64,000 nucleotides of DNA from the NCBI RefSeq assembly GCF_022570735.2, contig NZ_JANCNS010000002.1, forward strand, positions 434,001 to 498,000. Reading direction: 5' to 3'. Numbering within the stretch: the stretch's first letter is position 1; each line of letters opens with the position of its first letter. Positions 44,086 to 53,008 of the stretch are shown one piece after another. The notes beneath the pieces are model-generated. The model worked only from the letters and a program-made list of their open reading frames with translations, was not told the DNA's origin and ran no database searches. The position numbers and the translations under genes are program-made. Origin of the DNA: Christiangramia oceanisediminis. GTDB taxonomy: Bacteria > Bacteroidota > Bacteroidia > Flavobacteriales > Flavobacteriaceae.

Positions 44086-44910
44086 ATGAAAAAATTATCA
44101 ATCTTATTATTGAGTATTGTAGGCCTGGTAGGTTGTAGTGATGACGACGATGCCGTAGACATTCCTTTTGAAGGAGAAACGAAGGTTTATAATCTGGAAG
44201 AAAGGTCAGATTCCGGAGTTTCGGGAACCGCGACTTTTATGGAAAATGAAGACGGGAGTACTACCGTTGAACTTGACCTGAACGGAACATCAAGTGGAAA
44301 TATGCACCCGGCGCATATTCATTTTAATTCGGCTGCTGAAGGTGGTGGAATTGCCATTAGCCTCGAACCAGTAGATGGTGGAACTGGAATGAGTACGACC
44401 ATGATCGATATGACCGATGCTGGCGATGCGATCACCTATGATGAATTGGTTGAATTTGACGGGTATATCAATGTGCACCTTAGTGCTGATGATCTTGCAA
44501 CCGTAGTTGCTCAAACCGATATTGGATCTAACGAACTTACAGGTGAGTCAATGACCTACGATTTGGATAGCAGGGATGTAGATGGCATTAGTGGTACCGC
44601 AACTTTCGAGGAAAGAATGAGTGGTGAAACCCTTGTTACTCTTGATATTGAAGGAACTCCTGCAGGAGGAAGCCATCCGGCTCATATCCATATGGGATCG
44701 GTAGCTGAAGCTCCAGGAGATATCGCAATATCACTTGAATCGGTAGACGGAGATACAGGAATGAGTATGACCCCTATATCTGAAACGGATGCTGGTGAGG
44801 CTGTATCTTATTCAGATCTGATAACTTATGATGGCTATATCAATGTTCATTTAAGTGCTGATGATCTGGCAACAATTGTAGCCCAGGGAGATATTGGTGC
44901 GAATGACTAA
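44086..44910 (+). CDS. Surface lipoprotein with two CHRD domains
   Basis: 274 residues. Lipidated Cys17 followed by SDDDDA, a surface-export signal. Two CHRD domains with HPAHIH at residues 74 and 197, again 123 apart. The first domain matches the first domain of the upstream paralogue (ENEDGSTTVELDL), and the second matches its last (HMGSVAEAPGDIAI). The relationship suggests a two-domain form with N- and C-cap domains into which inner domains were inserted to give the longer protein, or from which they were lost. Separate terminator and leader. Confidence 0.85.
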   Translation: MKKLSILLLSIVGLVGCSDDDDAVDIPFEGETKVYNLEERSDSGVSGTATFMENEDGSTTVELDLNGTSSGNMHPAHIHFNSAAEGGGIAISLEPVDGGTGMSTTMIDMTDAGDAITYDELVEFDGYINVHLSADDLATVVAQTDIGSNELTGESMTYDLDSRDVDGISGTATFEERMSGETLVTLDIEGTPAGGSHPAHIHMGSVAEAPGDIAISLESVDGDTGMSMTPISETDAGEAVSYSDLITYDGYINVHLSADDLATIVAQGDIGAND

Positions 44911-44933
44911 AAACTGAAAATAAGTATTAAGGA

Positions 44934-44962
44934 AAAGCCCGGCCTAAAGCCGGGTTTTTTTA
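44934..44962 (+). terminator. Terminator of the two-domain CHRD gene
   Basis: AAGCCCGGC - ctaaa - GCCGGGTT followed by T7. Confidence 0.85.
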
Positions 44963-44974
44963 TTTTTACCTCCT

Positions 44975-45628
44975 ATGATGGATGAAAGTATTTCAAATTA
45001 CCTGGAAGAATATCTTACCCCCAGACGTAAGTCGCTTTTTGATAAGGTTCTGGCTGAAAGGACCAACCACTTAACCCTGGTTACCCAGGATGTATACCAG
45101 TTACATAATACCAGCGCTGTGGTTAGAAGTTGCGATGTTTTCGGAATTCAGAACATTCATGTGATCGAAGAAAAATTTCCGAGGCGAATCGATAAAGAGA
45201 TTGCCATGGGAGCCCAGAAATGGGTAAGCATCAATCGATATAATTCCACCGCTGCCTGTATGGAGAATTTGAAGAAAAATGGATATCGCATAGTGGCAAC
45301 AAGTCCGCATGGAAATGCGGTCACTCCTGAAGAATTCGATTTAACATCGCCCGCAGCCATTTTCTTCGGAACCGAAAAAGATGGTTTACCCCAGGAAATG
45401 ATCGAGCAGGCAGATGCCTGTATCAAGATCCCTATGGTAGGTTTTACAGAGAGTCTCAATATTTCGGTTTCAGCGGCCATTATTCTTCATAGTCTTACTC
45501 AAAGGCTGAAGCATTCTCAAATTTCCTGGCGTCTGAGTGACGAAGAAAAGTTCAGGATCAGGCTGGAATGGATGAAAAAAACGATAAAAAATTCAGATCA
45601 GATTATAGAACGCTTTCTCAAATCGTAA
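44975..45628 (+). CDS. trmH: SpoU-family tRNA (Gm18) 2'-O-methyltransferase
   Basis: 217 residues; the second of two adjacent ATGs may be the start. The three SPOUT motifs are present: NTSAVVRSCDVFGIQNIHVI (motif 1), IFFGTEKDGLPQEM (motif 2) and IPMVGFTESLNISVSAAIIL (motif 3), which form the knotted SAM site. The N-terminal LTPRRKSLFDKVLAERTNHL and the size match TrmH, which methylates the ribose of G18 in the tRNA D-loop. Confidence 0.88.
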   Translation: MMDESISNYLEEYLTPRRKSLFDKVLAERTNHLTLVTQDVYQLHNTSAVVRSCDVFGIQNIHVIEEKFPRRIDKEIAMGAQKWVSINRYNSTAACMENLKKNGYRIVATSPHGNAVTPEEFDLTSPAAIFFGTEKDGLPQEMIEQADACIKIPMVGFTESLNISVSAAIILHSLTQRLKHSQISWRLSDEEKFRIRLEWMKKTIKNSDQIIERFLKS

Positions 45629-45664
45629 TTATTCGTAACTTTTTACCGACCATAGCCCTAAGTC

Positions 45665-46192
45665 ATGACTCTGTTTTTTTATCTCATTATTGCGATCATC
45701 ACTTTTTTTGCCTTTTTGCACGCCTGGGTAAAAAAGGAATATGATATTAGTCGTACCGTCATCATAAGGAGATCTCGTGAAGAGGTTTTTAATTTCGTAC
45801 GGCAATTGAAAAAACAACAACACTGGAATCCGTGGTTTACGAGGGATTCTAATGCGGTTATGAAATATAAGGGAGACGATGGTAAGGTTGGAGCCAGTTT
45901 TTACTGGAAAGGCAATCGCAAGGTTGGAGAGGGCATTCAGCGCATCACCAAAACAAAGCAGGGGAGAGTCCTGGAAACAAGGATTCTTTTCGTAAAGCCA
46001 TTTAAGGTCAACGCCATAACCTATATTGGGGTTAAGGAGCTGGAACCCGAAAAGTCAAAACTGGTATGGGGAATTCGCGGAAACCTCGCATTTCCCTTGA
46101 CCATTATCAGTTTATTTTATCCGCCAGAGAAAGCTTTTGGAAAGGAGCTGGAAATAGGTTTAAGACAACTTAAACGAATACTTGATAAATAA
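45665..46192 (+). CDS. Membrane-anchored SRPBCC (START-like) protein
   Basis: 175 residues. An N-terminal hydrophobic helix (about 3-21) is followed by a SRPBCC/polyketide-cyclase-like domain (TVIIRRSREEVFNFVRQLKK; HWNPWFTRDSNAVMKYKGDDG; KLVWGIRGNLAFP). These domains hold hydrophobic ligands in a helix-grip pocket. The ligand is unknown. It follows trmH by 36 bp. Confidence 0.75.
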   Translation: MTLFFYLIIAIITFFAFLHAWVKKEYDISRTVIIRRSREEVFNFVRQLKKQQHWNPWFTRDSNAVMKYKGDDGKVGASFYWKGNRKVGEGIQRITKTKQGRVLETRILFVKPFKVNAITYIGVKELEPEKSKLVWGIRGNLAFPLTIISLFYPPEKAFGKELEIGLRQLKRILDK

Positions 46193-46204
46193 TAATACTT
46201 TGCT

Positions 46205-46957
46205 TTAATTCTTCTGAAGCACCTTGTATTCCTCGTAGCAACTGCTGATGGCATCCAGGATTTGAAGATCGTTCGCAGATTTCATGAAATCTTCAGAATA
46301 ATTACAATTATTTAGTATCTCGTTAATTTCAGCCTTGTTTACCTGAAGTAGAGCCATTAAGGTTTCCCTGTCAAACTTATTCCGAAGCAGATTACGAATA
46401 TTTTCATCCTGTTTCATTTGCCGCAGTTTTTTCATCTGCCGGGGCCGGTTTCCGAAGATATTATAGACCAGATCGGCAGGATTGGAAAGCGACCTTATGG
46501 CCTTTGTTACAGCATTTGGCGAAGTGTCACCGCCTTCATAACCCGTATTTAATCCCGAGATACTATACCTGTAATTTTCATAGATCGGGATGTTCTTGGC
46601 GTCTATTTCAAGGTAACCGGTAAGATTAACGGTGTTAACCGTTACTTCTTCGAGGGCAAAACCAAGTTCGGTCATTTTTACCTTAACATTTCCATATTTT
46701 AACCAGTCGTTGGTAACCCTTACCCTAATGGATCTGAATCCCAGGTAAGAAAAATACAGCGTATCATTAACGGTTGCCTGTAATTCAAATTCACCATCTT
46801 CATTGGTCACTGCACCTTTAACCTGGTTAAGGTTTACGATGTGTACATTCTCGATAGGATTGTCATTTGCTGCGTTCATTACCGTACCGGTCACCACGTC
46901 CTGTGCAGAAACCATGGCGGTAAAAAGCATGAAAAATAGGAGTAAGGTTTGTTTCAT
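46205..46957 (-). CDS. Secreted protein with a carboxypeptidase-like regulatory domain
   Basis: 250 residues with a signal peptide (cut after MVSAQ). Residues 20-100 form a CarboxypepD_reg-like beta sandwich (VTGTVMNAANDNPIENVHI; GAVTNEDGEFEL; LYFSYLGFRSIRV), as found at the N-terminus of SusC-type receptors but here without a plug or barrel. The C-terminal half is helical and unrecognised. It may interact with outer-membrane partners; no enzymatic residues are visible. Confidence 0.75.
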   Translation of the reverse strand: MKQTLLLFFMLFTAMVSAQDVVTGTVMNAANDNPIENVHIVNLNQVKGAVTNEDGEFELQATVNDTLYFSYLGFRSIRVRVTNDWLKYGNVKVKMTELGFALEEVTVNTVNLTGYLEIDAKNIPIYENYRYSISGLNTGYEGGDTSPNAVTKAIRSLSNPADLVYNIFGNRPRQMKKLRQMKQDENIRNLLRNKFDRETLMALLQVNKAEINEILNNCNYSEDFMKSANDLQILDAISSCYEEYKVLQKN

Positions 46958-47047
46958 AACAATTGGGGGCTAAAAATATAAAATCCTCCTAAAAAACAAT
47001 GCCAAACTTAAAGATTTAAGTCTGGCATTTTTTCTAACCCTTTTTAA

Positions 47048-48826
47048 TTAGGCTTTCGATCTTCTCCTTTTCAGAGAATTTTCGATATTCTTGCTTCGGT
47101 TGGCTTTGCGCCCACCTTTTTTTTCAGTTCTGTCTGATCTTCTTCGACCGCCAAAATCACTTCCTTTTTTATCAAAGTTCTTTCCGTTTCGTTTTGATCC
47201 ACCGCGATCTCTTCGACGTCCACCTTTATCAGAACCTTTGTCTTTAGTAACTTCAACGTTCACAAATCTTCCGTTGTGATTGAATTCGCTAAAGGTGCTA
47301 AGAATAAGATCGGTATGCTGTTCATCGGTATTAAAGAAAGAGAAACTACCCTTTACATCTACCTTAAATACATCGTCTCTTTCAAGGTTTAATTCCTCCT
47401 TAAGGAAGTCTTTCAGGCTCTTCCAGTCAAAACCGTCCTTAGAACCTACATTGATGAAGTATCTTGTGTTTCCTTCAGAAACCTCTGGCCTTCCACCGGA
47501 AGATTCTGAACTAAGATCTGGCGCTTTCTCGTAATAATTAAAGAAACGGGTGAATTCTACCGAAAAGAACTTCTTGATAAGTTCTTCTTTAGTGAAAGAT
47601 TCAAGGGCTTCATTGATCGTAGGAAGGTAAGGATCAATATCATGATTGATCTCGGTTTTCCTGATATCTTCTGCCAAATGGAATAACTGTATCTTACAGA
47701 TCTCCTTTCCATCTGGAATTTCCTTTTGCTCGAATTTCTGCTGAATGATCTTTTCAATAGTCCTGATCTTGCGAACTTCGCTTTTTGAAATGATCACCAT
47801 AGAAACTCCCTGTTTTCCTGCACGTCCTGTACGTCCGCTACGGTGAGTGTAGGTTTCTATTTCATCTGGCAACTGGTAGTTGATCACATGCGTAATATCA
47901 TCCACATCAATTCCACGTGCAGCAACATCGGTAGCTACCAGCATCTGGATCTGGCGTGTTCTGAAACTTTTCATAACCAGGTCACGCTGGTTCTGGCTCA
48001 GGTCACCATGAAGTGCTGCTGCGTTGTAACCATCTTCGATAAGTTTTTCAGCAACCTTTTGCGTATCTCTTTTGGTACGACAAAAAATTACCGAAAAGAT
48101 ATCTGGATTCGCATCTGCGAGCCTTTTAAGGGCATCATAGCGGTTGCGATGATTTACCAGGTAATATTCGTGAGAAACGTTAGCAGTTCCGGTATTTTTT
48201 GAACCTACGGTTATTTCAACCGGGTTGCTCATGAATTTCTTTGCGATCTTCGCTACTTCTTTTGGCATGGTTGCCGAAAATAGCCAGGTCTTCTTTTCCT
48301 GTGGAGTATGAGAAAGAATGCTTTTGATGTCTTCATAAAAGCCCATGTTCAGCATTTCATCTGCCTCATCCAGCACACAGTAGTCGATATTCGAAATATC
48401 GGCCAGGTTTCTCCTGATCATATCCTGCATCCTTCCCGGTGTAGCCACGATGATCTGTGCACCTCTGGAAATAGATTTCGCCTGTTCGGTGATACTTGCA
48501 CCACCATAAACAGCGACAACGTTCAATGATTTCTTGTATTTTGAATAGAGCTTCAGTTCATTGGTGATCTGAAGACAAAGTTCACGAGTTGGAGAAAGGA
48601 TCAAAGCCTGGGTCTTTTTAGATCCCGGGTTGATTTTCTGAATTAGCGGGAAACCAAAAGCGGCTGTTTTACCGGTACCTGTTTGTGCCAGAGACACAAG
48701 GTCGGTTTCCTGTTGTAATAAAATTGGGATTGATTTTTCCTGTACTTCACTTGGGGTTTCAAAGCCCATGTCGGTAATGGCCTGTAGCAAATCTGCGTCC
48801 AGTCCAAGTTCTTGGAATGCGTTCAT
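47048..48826 (-). CDS. deaD: DEAD-box ATP-dependent RNA helicase (DeaD/CsdA-like)
   Basis: 592 residues. Walker A AQTGTGKT (47-54), PTREL (79-83), DEAD (153-156), SAT (184-186) and HRSGRTGR in the second RecA domain. A DbpA-like RNA-binding domain follows (about 455-535, YFINVGSKDGFDWKSLKDFL), then a Lys/Arg/Gly-rich disordered tail (540-592). This layout matches CsdA/DeaD helicases active in ribosome assembly and cold adaptation. A consensus promoter about 115 bp upstream and a hairpin directly before the ATG suggest control through the leader. Confidence 0.92.
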   Translation of the reverse strand: MNAFQELGLDADLLQAITDMGFETPSEVQEKSIPILLQQETDLVSLAQTGTGKTAAFGFPLIQKINPGSKKTQALILSPTRELCLQITNELKLYSKYKKSLNVVAVYGGASITEQAKSISRGAQIIVATPGRMQDMIRRNLADISNIDYCVLDEADEMLNMGFYEDIKSILSHTPQEKKTWLFSATMPKEVAKIAKKFMSNPVEITVGSKNTGTANVSHEYYLVNHRNRYDALKRLADANPDIFSVIFCRTKRDTQKVAEKLIEDGYNAAALHGDLSQNQRDLVMKSFRTRQIQMLVATDVAARGIDVDDITHVINYQLPDEIETYTHRSGRTGRAGKQGVSMVIISKSEVRKIRTIEKIIQQKFEQKEIPDGKEICKIQLFHLAEDIRKTEINHDIDPYLPTINEALESFTKEELIKKFFSVEFTRFFNYYEKAPDLSSESSGGRPEVSEGNTRYFINVGSKDGFDWKSLKDFLKEELNLERDDVFKVDVKGSFSFFNTDEQHTDLILSTFSEFNHNGRFVNVEVTKDKGSDKGGRRRDRGGSKRNGKNFDKKGSDFGGRRRSDRTEKKGGRKANRSKNIENSLKRRRSKA

Positions 48827-48835
48827 TCGTTTATG

Positions 48836-48890
48836 TAAGTATTCGATTATGATATGTAAGTGTTACATAAGAAGCGAATCGACATACTTA
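48836..48890 (-). promoter_or_regulatory. Hairpin in the deaD 5' leader
   Basis: Nested inverted repeats: TAAGTAT/ATACTTA with TCGATT/AATCGA outside, and TATGTAA - gtg - TTACATA inside. The structure ends 9 nt before the start codon, where it could limit ribosome entry. A second hairpin, TCCTCA-ccc-TGAGGA, lies at 48913-48927. Confidence 0.6.
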
Positions 48891-48940
48891 AACCTAAACT
48901 TCCAGTAACACATCCTCACCCTGAGGAATTTTTCAAGCGG

Positions 48941-48969
48941 CAAATGTACACTATTATTTCTGGTTTCAA
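48941..48969 (-). promoter_or_regulatory. deaD promoter
   Basis: Minus strand TTG, 18 nt, TACATTTG, predicting a leader of about 110 nt. The rest of the gap up to 49100 shows nothing else recognisable. Confidence 0.6.
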
Positions 48970-49100
48970 TGAGTTTTTAGAAATAATAAGTTTAAATCTT
49001 TATAAATCAGAAATTTAAGCTGCCTGGACTCCTGTTATTACAGGCTATTCCGCAGAATGTTAATTTCGGTTCAGCAATAAAATATTCAGAAATTTAGAAA

Positions 49101-49673
49101 TTACTTGGAGAGATATTCGATCAACTCTCTAAAAGCGATTCCCCTGTGGCTGATAACTGATTTTTCATCCATGTTCATTTCCGCAAAGCTTTTTGTATAA
49201 CCTTTAGGCTGAAAAACGGGATCGTAGCCAAAGCCCATAGAACCAATTCGTTCCTTTAAAATAACACCTTGACAAATCCCGGTGAATAAATTCTCCCTGC
49301 CATCCAGATTAAGAGCGATAACGGTCTTAAACCTAGCCGACCTGTCATTTTGTTTCTCTAATTGCCTTAATAATTTTTCGATATTGGCATTATCATCTTT
49401 AGGCTCCCCCGCGTAACGTGCAGAGAAGACTCCGGGAGCCCCGGCAAGCGAATCCACTTCGAGTCCGGTATCATCTGCAAAGCAATCGTGGCCGTAATTA
49501 TTTTTAACATACTCGGCCTTAAGAATGGCGTTTTCGTCAATGGTGTCGCCGGTTTCCTCGATCTCCTCGGTGCAACCTATATCTTCCAGGCTAAGAAGTT
49601 CAATATGTGAAGGTAACATGGTTTGTACCTCGTTGAACTTGTTCTTGTTGTGGGTGGCAAATACTAATTTCAT
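49101..49673 (-). CDS. rdgB: Non-canonical purine NTP pyrophosphatase (RdgB/HAM1)
   Basis: 190 residues. It hydrolyses dITP, ITP and XTP to monophosphates, cleaning the nucleotide pool. N-terminal KLVFATHNKNKFNEV, FADDTGLEVDSLAGAPGVFSARYAG and C-terminal MNMDEKSVISHRGIAFREL are the family markers. Its ATG directly follows the rlmH stop. Confidence 0.94.
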   Translation of the reverse strand: MKLVFATHNKNKFNEVQTMLPSHIELLSLEDIGCTEEIEETGDTIDENAILKAEYVKNNYGHDCFADDTGLEVDSLAGAPGVFSARYAGEPKDDNANIEKLLRQLEKQNDRSARFKTVIALNLDGRENLFTGICQGVILKERIGSMGFGYDPVFQPKGYTKSFAEMNMDEKSVISHRGIAFRELIEYLSK

Positions 49674-50147
49674 TTATCTGTGGTGATAGGGTTCGTTTTT
49701 CAGGATGGTAAAGGCTCTGTATAATTGCTCGGTAAAAAAAAGTCTTACCATTTGGTGGGAAAAGGTCATTTTTGAAAGTGAAATTTTTGAATTCGCTCGT
49801 TGATAGACCTCAGGTGAAAATCCGTAAGGTCCGCCAATTACAAAAATAAGTCTCTTTAGGCCAGTATTCATTCGTTTTTGAATATATTCTGAAAAGCTTT
49901 CAGAACTGAATTGTTTGCCATTCTCATCCAGCAAAACCATGAAATCAGCATTCTGAACACCCGCAAGGATCAATTCGCCTTCCTTTGCTTTCTGCTGATT
50001 TTCATCAAGATTTTTGGCCTTTTTAAGGTCTGGAATGATCTCAAGCTCAAATTTTACATAATGCTGAAGCCTGGCAAAATAGATATCGATCAGGTCTTCC
50101 AGTTCCTTTTTATCGGTTTTCCCGATACAGACTAATTTTATTGTCAT
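49674..50147 (-). CDS. rlmH: 23S rRNA pseudouridine-1915 N3-methyltransferase
   Basis: 157 residues. SPOUT fold with FVIGGPYGFSPEVYQRANSK and the C-terminal KMTFSHQMVRLFFTEQLYRA, unmistakable for RlmH, which methylates pseudouridine 1915 in helix 69 of 23S rRNA after subunit joining. First gene of a pair with rdgB; divergent from nadC, with a minus-strand TATTTTTG box at 50181-50188. Confidence 0.95.
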   Translation of the reverse strand: MTIKLVCIGKTDKKELEDLIDIYFARLQHYVKFELEIIPDLKKAKNLDENQQKAKEGELILAGVQNADFMVLLDENGKQFSSESFSEYIQKRMNTGLKRLIFVIGGPYGFSPEVYQRANSKISLSKMTFSHQMVRLFFTEQLYRAFTILKNEPYHHR

Positions 50148-50198
50148 TCCCTTATTTTAGTAGAGACTTTACTACATTTACAAAAATAAGCAGAGAAT

Positions 50199-51056
50199 AT
50201 GATCTCACCGGAACAATTCGAAAAAGAAATTGAAATAATAATTAAAAATGCGATTCGGGAAGATGTAGGAGATGGGGATCACAGTTCCCTGGCCTGTATT
50301 CCTTCAGAAATTAAAGGAAAAGCAAAATTGCTGGTAAAGGATAGGGGAGTCCTGGCAGGGATCGAATTTGCCAGGAGGGTTTTTGAATATGTTGATCCAG
50401 ATCTTAAGATGAACATTTTGATGAATGATGGGGATAGAATTAAAAAAGGAGATGTCGCTTTTTATATTGAAGGAACCTCACAGTCTATTCTTCAAGCTGA
50501 AAGGCTCGTGCTTAACGCTATGCAGCGAATGAGCGCAATAGCAACAAGAACCTCTGAATTTGTTCAGAAACTGGAGGGAACCAAAACAAAGATCCTGGAT
50601 ACAAGAAAGACCACACCAGGAATCAGGGCGCTGGAAAAATGGGCTGTAAAGATTGGTGGTGGGGAAAATCACCGTTTCGCGCTTTATGATATGATCATGC
50701 TTAAAGATAATCATATCGATTTTGCAGGTGGTATTACCAAAGCGATCGAAAAAACGAAAGCTTATTTAAAGGAAAATGACCTGGATCTTAAGATCATTGT
50801 AGAAGCCAGGGATATGGAGGAGATCCGCGAGATCCTGAAATCAGATGGTATTTACCGCATTCTGATCGATAATTTTAATTATGAGGAAACCCGAAAAGCA
50901 GTAGAATTGATAGGAGGAAAATGCCTCACCGAGTCCAGTGGCGGCATCACCCTGGAAAAAGTACGGGAATATGCCGAATGTGGAGTGGATTTTGTATCCA
51001 GCGGTGCTCTTACCCATTCTGTACATAATCTTGATCTTAGTCTAAAAGCCGTGTAA
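50199..51056 (+). CDS. nadC: Nicotinate-nucleotide pyrophosphorylase (carboxylating)
   Basis: 285 residues. It forms nicotinate mononucleotide from quinolinate and PRPP in de novo NAD synthesis. Conserved segments: EDVGDGDHSSLACIP near 20, LDTRKTTPGIRALEKWAVKI (about 133-152) with the substrate-binding Arg and Lys, GGGENHRFALYDMIMLKDNH and LTESSGGITLEKVREYAECG near the C-terminus. The next gene begins 2 bp later. Confidence 0.95.
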   Translation: MISPEQFEKEIEIIIKNAIREDVGDGDHSSLACIPSEIKGKAKLLVKDRGVLAGIEFARRVFEYVDPDLKMNILMNDGDRIKKGDVAFYIEGTSQSILQAERLVLNAMQRMSAIATRTSEFVQKLEGTKTKILDTRKTTPGIRALEKWAVKIGGGENHRFALYDMIMLKDNHIDFAGGITKAIEKTKAYLKENDLDLKIIVEARDMEEIREILKSDGIYRILIDNFNYEETRKAVELIGGKCLTESSGGITLEKVREYAECGVDFVSSGALTHSVHNLDLSLKAV

Positions 51057-51057
51057 C

Positions 51058-51981
51058 ATGGCTCCCAGGAAAGCGATCAACTCCAAACTCACAGAGATCT
51101 CCAATGGCCTGAAAGCACGGGCCAAAAAGATCATATTACCGGGTCTGGATGGACTTACGCTTTATAACCTGTGGATCATATACTGGGGTGGGATCGTAAA
51201 GGGAACTTTTTCTACCAGGGCAAGTTCCATTGCATTTAGCTTCTTTATGGCGATATTTCCATTCCTGCTTTTTGTACTTAACCTGATCCCTTATATCACA
51301 TTTATAGATGATTTCCAGATCAAGTTCCTGGTGTTCATGAACGACCTGTTACCACCGGAGACTTCCGATTTTTTCGGTCCGTTCTTCCAGGATATCGCTG
51401 AAAACCCAAGAGGAGGTTTGCTTTCGTTCTCCTTTATTCTTTCCATATTTTTAATGACGAATGGAGTAAATGCGATTTTCACCGGTTTTGAATTCAGTTA
51501 TCACACCAAGGCGAACAGGTCTATCCCCAGGCAATATGCTGTTGCCGTGGGAGTTTCCTTTATATTGGCATTATTGTTGCTCCTTTCGGTTATAGGGGCT
51601 GTTTACTTGGCCTATGCGCTAGATGATCTGGGTGATCTTGGGATTGTAGATCCAAATGGCCCGGGAGCACAGGTAATTAGTTATGCAGGTTTTGTGGTAT
51701 TAATTTATACAGCGGTGGCTATACTTTATTATTTCGGAACAAGGGAAGGTAGAAAGGCAAGGTTCTTTTCGGTAGGCGCATTATTTACTACCATTTTGAT
51801 CCTGCTTACTACATTTTTGTTCAGTTTATATATCACGAACTTCTCCAGATATAACGAATTATACGGTTCTATTGGAGCTTTGCTGATTTTGATGTTTTAT
51901 ATATGGCTGAATTCCAATATGTTATTACTGGGATTCGAATTAAACGCCTCGCTTCTTAGGCTGCAAAGGAAAATTAGATAA
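51058..51981 (+). CDS. YihY/BrkB-family inner-membrane protein
   Basis: 307 residues with six transmembrane spans. Markers: STRASSIAFSFFMAIFPFLL and the C-terminal YGSIGALLILMFYIWLNSNMLL. Often called ribonuclease BN, a name now given to another protein; the actual role is unknown. Co-transcribed with nadC by spacing. Confidence 0.87.
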   Translation: MAPRKAINSKLTEISNGLKARAKKIILPGLDGLTLYNLWIIYWGGIVKGTFSTRASSIAFSFFMAIFPFLLFVLNLIPYITFIDDFQIKFLVFMNDLLPPETSDFFGPFFQDIAENPRGGLLSFSFILSIFLMTNGVNAIFTGFEFSYHTKANRSIPRQYAVAVGVSFILALLLLLSVIGAVYLAYALDDLGDLGIVDPNGPGAQVISYAGFVVLIYTAVAILYYFGTREGRKARFFSVGALFTTILILLTTFLFSLYITNFSRYNELYGSIGALLILMFYIWLNSNMLLLGFELNASLLRLQRKIR

Positions 51982-52011
51982 CTTTAAATCAATAATTAAC
52001 TTAAATAAACT

Positions 52012-52572
52012 ATGAAAAAAGTACTTTTTTTAATGATTGCCGTTATGAGTATTAACCTTTCTTCAGCTCAGACAAAAGTTGGAGGGGTGAGCCTTCCAAA
52101 TAATGAAACCTTCCAGGGTGAAAGCCTGAAACTGAATGGGGCTGGAGTAAGAGAAAAATTATGGATAGATCTATATGCCGGCGGGCTTTACCTTGCCAAT
52201 AAATCTTCTAACGCTTCTACCATCATGGCCGCTAATGAGCCTATGGCCATTAAATTACATATCGTTTCTAAATTAATTTCAAGCGATAAGATGATCGAGG
52301 CTGTAAATGACGGATTTGAGAGTTCTACAAATGGGAATACGGCTCCCCTAAAATCGAAAATAGATAAATTCAAAAGCTTTTTTATGGAAGAGATCACCAA
52401 GAACGATGTTTTTGATATCGTGTATCTTCCGACAAAAGGTGTGGTAGCCTACAAGAACGACAAGGAATTGGGAACCATTGAAGGGATGGAGTTTAAAAAG
52501 GCTCTCTTCGGGATCTGGCTTTCTAACAACCCTGCCGATGACGATCTTAAGGAAGCCATGTTAGGAAAGTAA
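52012..52572 (+). CDS. Secreted chalcone-isomerase-like protein
   Basis: 186 residues with a signal peptide (cut after LSSAQ). The domain has KLNGAGVREKLWIDLYAGGL and KALFGIWLSNNPADDDLKEAML, typical of bacterial chalcone-isomerase-like proteins, which share the fold with plant enzymes and fatty-acid-binding proteins. A lipid-binding rather than flavonoid role is likely. Directly upstream of a DUF2147 gene, 1 bp away. Confidence 0.8.
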   Translation: MKKVLFLMIAVMSINLSSAQTKVGGVSLPNNETFQGESLKLNGAGVREKLWIDLYAGGLYLANKSSNASTIMAANEPMAIKLHIVSKLISSDKMIEAVNDGFESSTNGNTAPLKSKIDKFKSFFMEEITKNDVFDIVYLPTKGVVAYKNDKELGTIEGMEFKKALFGIWLSNNPADDDLKEAMLGK

Positions 52573-52573
52573 G

Positions 52574-52999
52574 ATGAAACTTCGGCTTTTAAATATCATC
52601 ATTTTTTGTTTTTTCGGTCTAACTTCAAATTGCCAGGAGGTAACTGGGAAATGGACCAATTTCAATGAAAACGGTGAGCCTAATTCCATAATCAGGATAT
52701 ATGAAAAAAATGGAGAGATCTATGGAGAGGTAGAACGCATTTTACGGGAAGAAGATCGAAACCGTGTTTGTACCAAATGTGAAGGAGACCTAAAGAACAA
52801 ACCTATTGAAGGTATGACGGTAATGTGGGGCCTGGAGAAGAACGGTGATGAATATGTAGACGGTAATGTTGTGGACCCTAAGACCGGGAAAGAATACCGA
52901 TGCAAGATCTGGATCGATGATGAAAATCCAGATGTACTAAATGTTAGAGGATATGTTTCCCTGTTCTATAAAACTCGTACCTGGGAAAGAGCCGAATAA
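52574..52999 (+). CDS. Secreted DUF2147 protein
   Basis: 141 residues with a signal peptide ending near TSNCQE. The DUF2147 pattern includes GKWTNFNENGEPNSIIRIYEK, CTKCEGDLKNKPIEGMTVM and a C-terminal VRGYVSLFYKTRTWER. A beta-barrel domain of unknown function common in Bacteroidota and proteobacteria. Two cysteines (CTKC) may form a disulfide or bind metal. Paired with the chalcone-isomerase-like gene. Confidence 0.85.
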   Translation: MKLRLLNIIIFCFFGLTSNCQEVTGKWTNFNENGEPNSIIRIYEKNGEIYGEVERILREEDRNRVCTKCEGDLKNKPIEGMTVMWGLEKNGDEYVDGNVVDPKTGKEYRCKIWIDDENPDVLNVRGYVSLFYKTRTWERAE

Positions 53000-53008
53000 A
53001 TAATTAGG

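Noticed and set aside
45629-45823. Small minus-strand gene after trmH
   Set aside because: It overlaps the start of the SRPBCC gene and has no signal or domain; the plus-strand frame is better supported.
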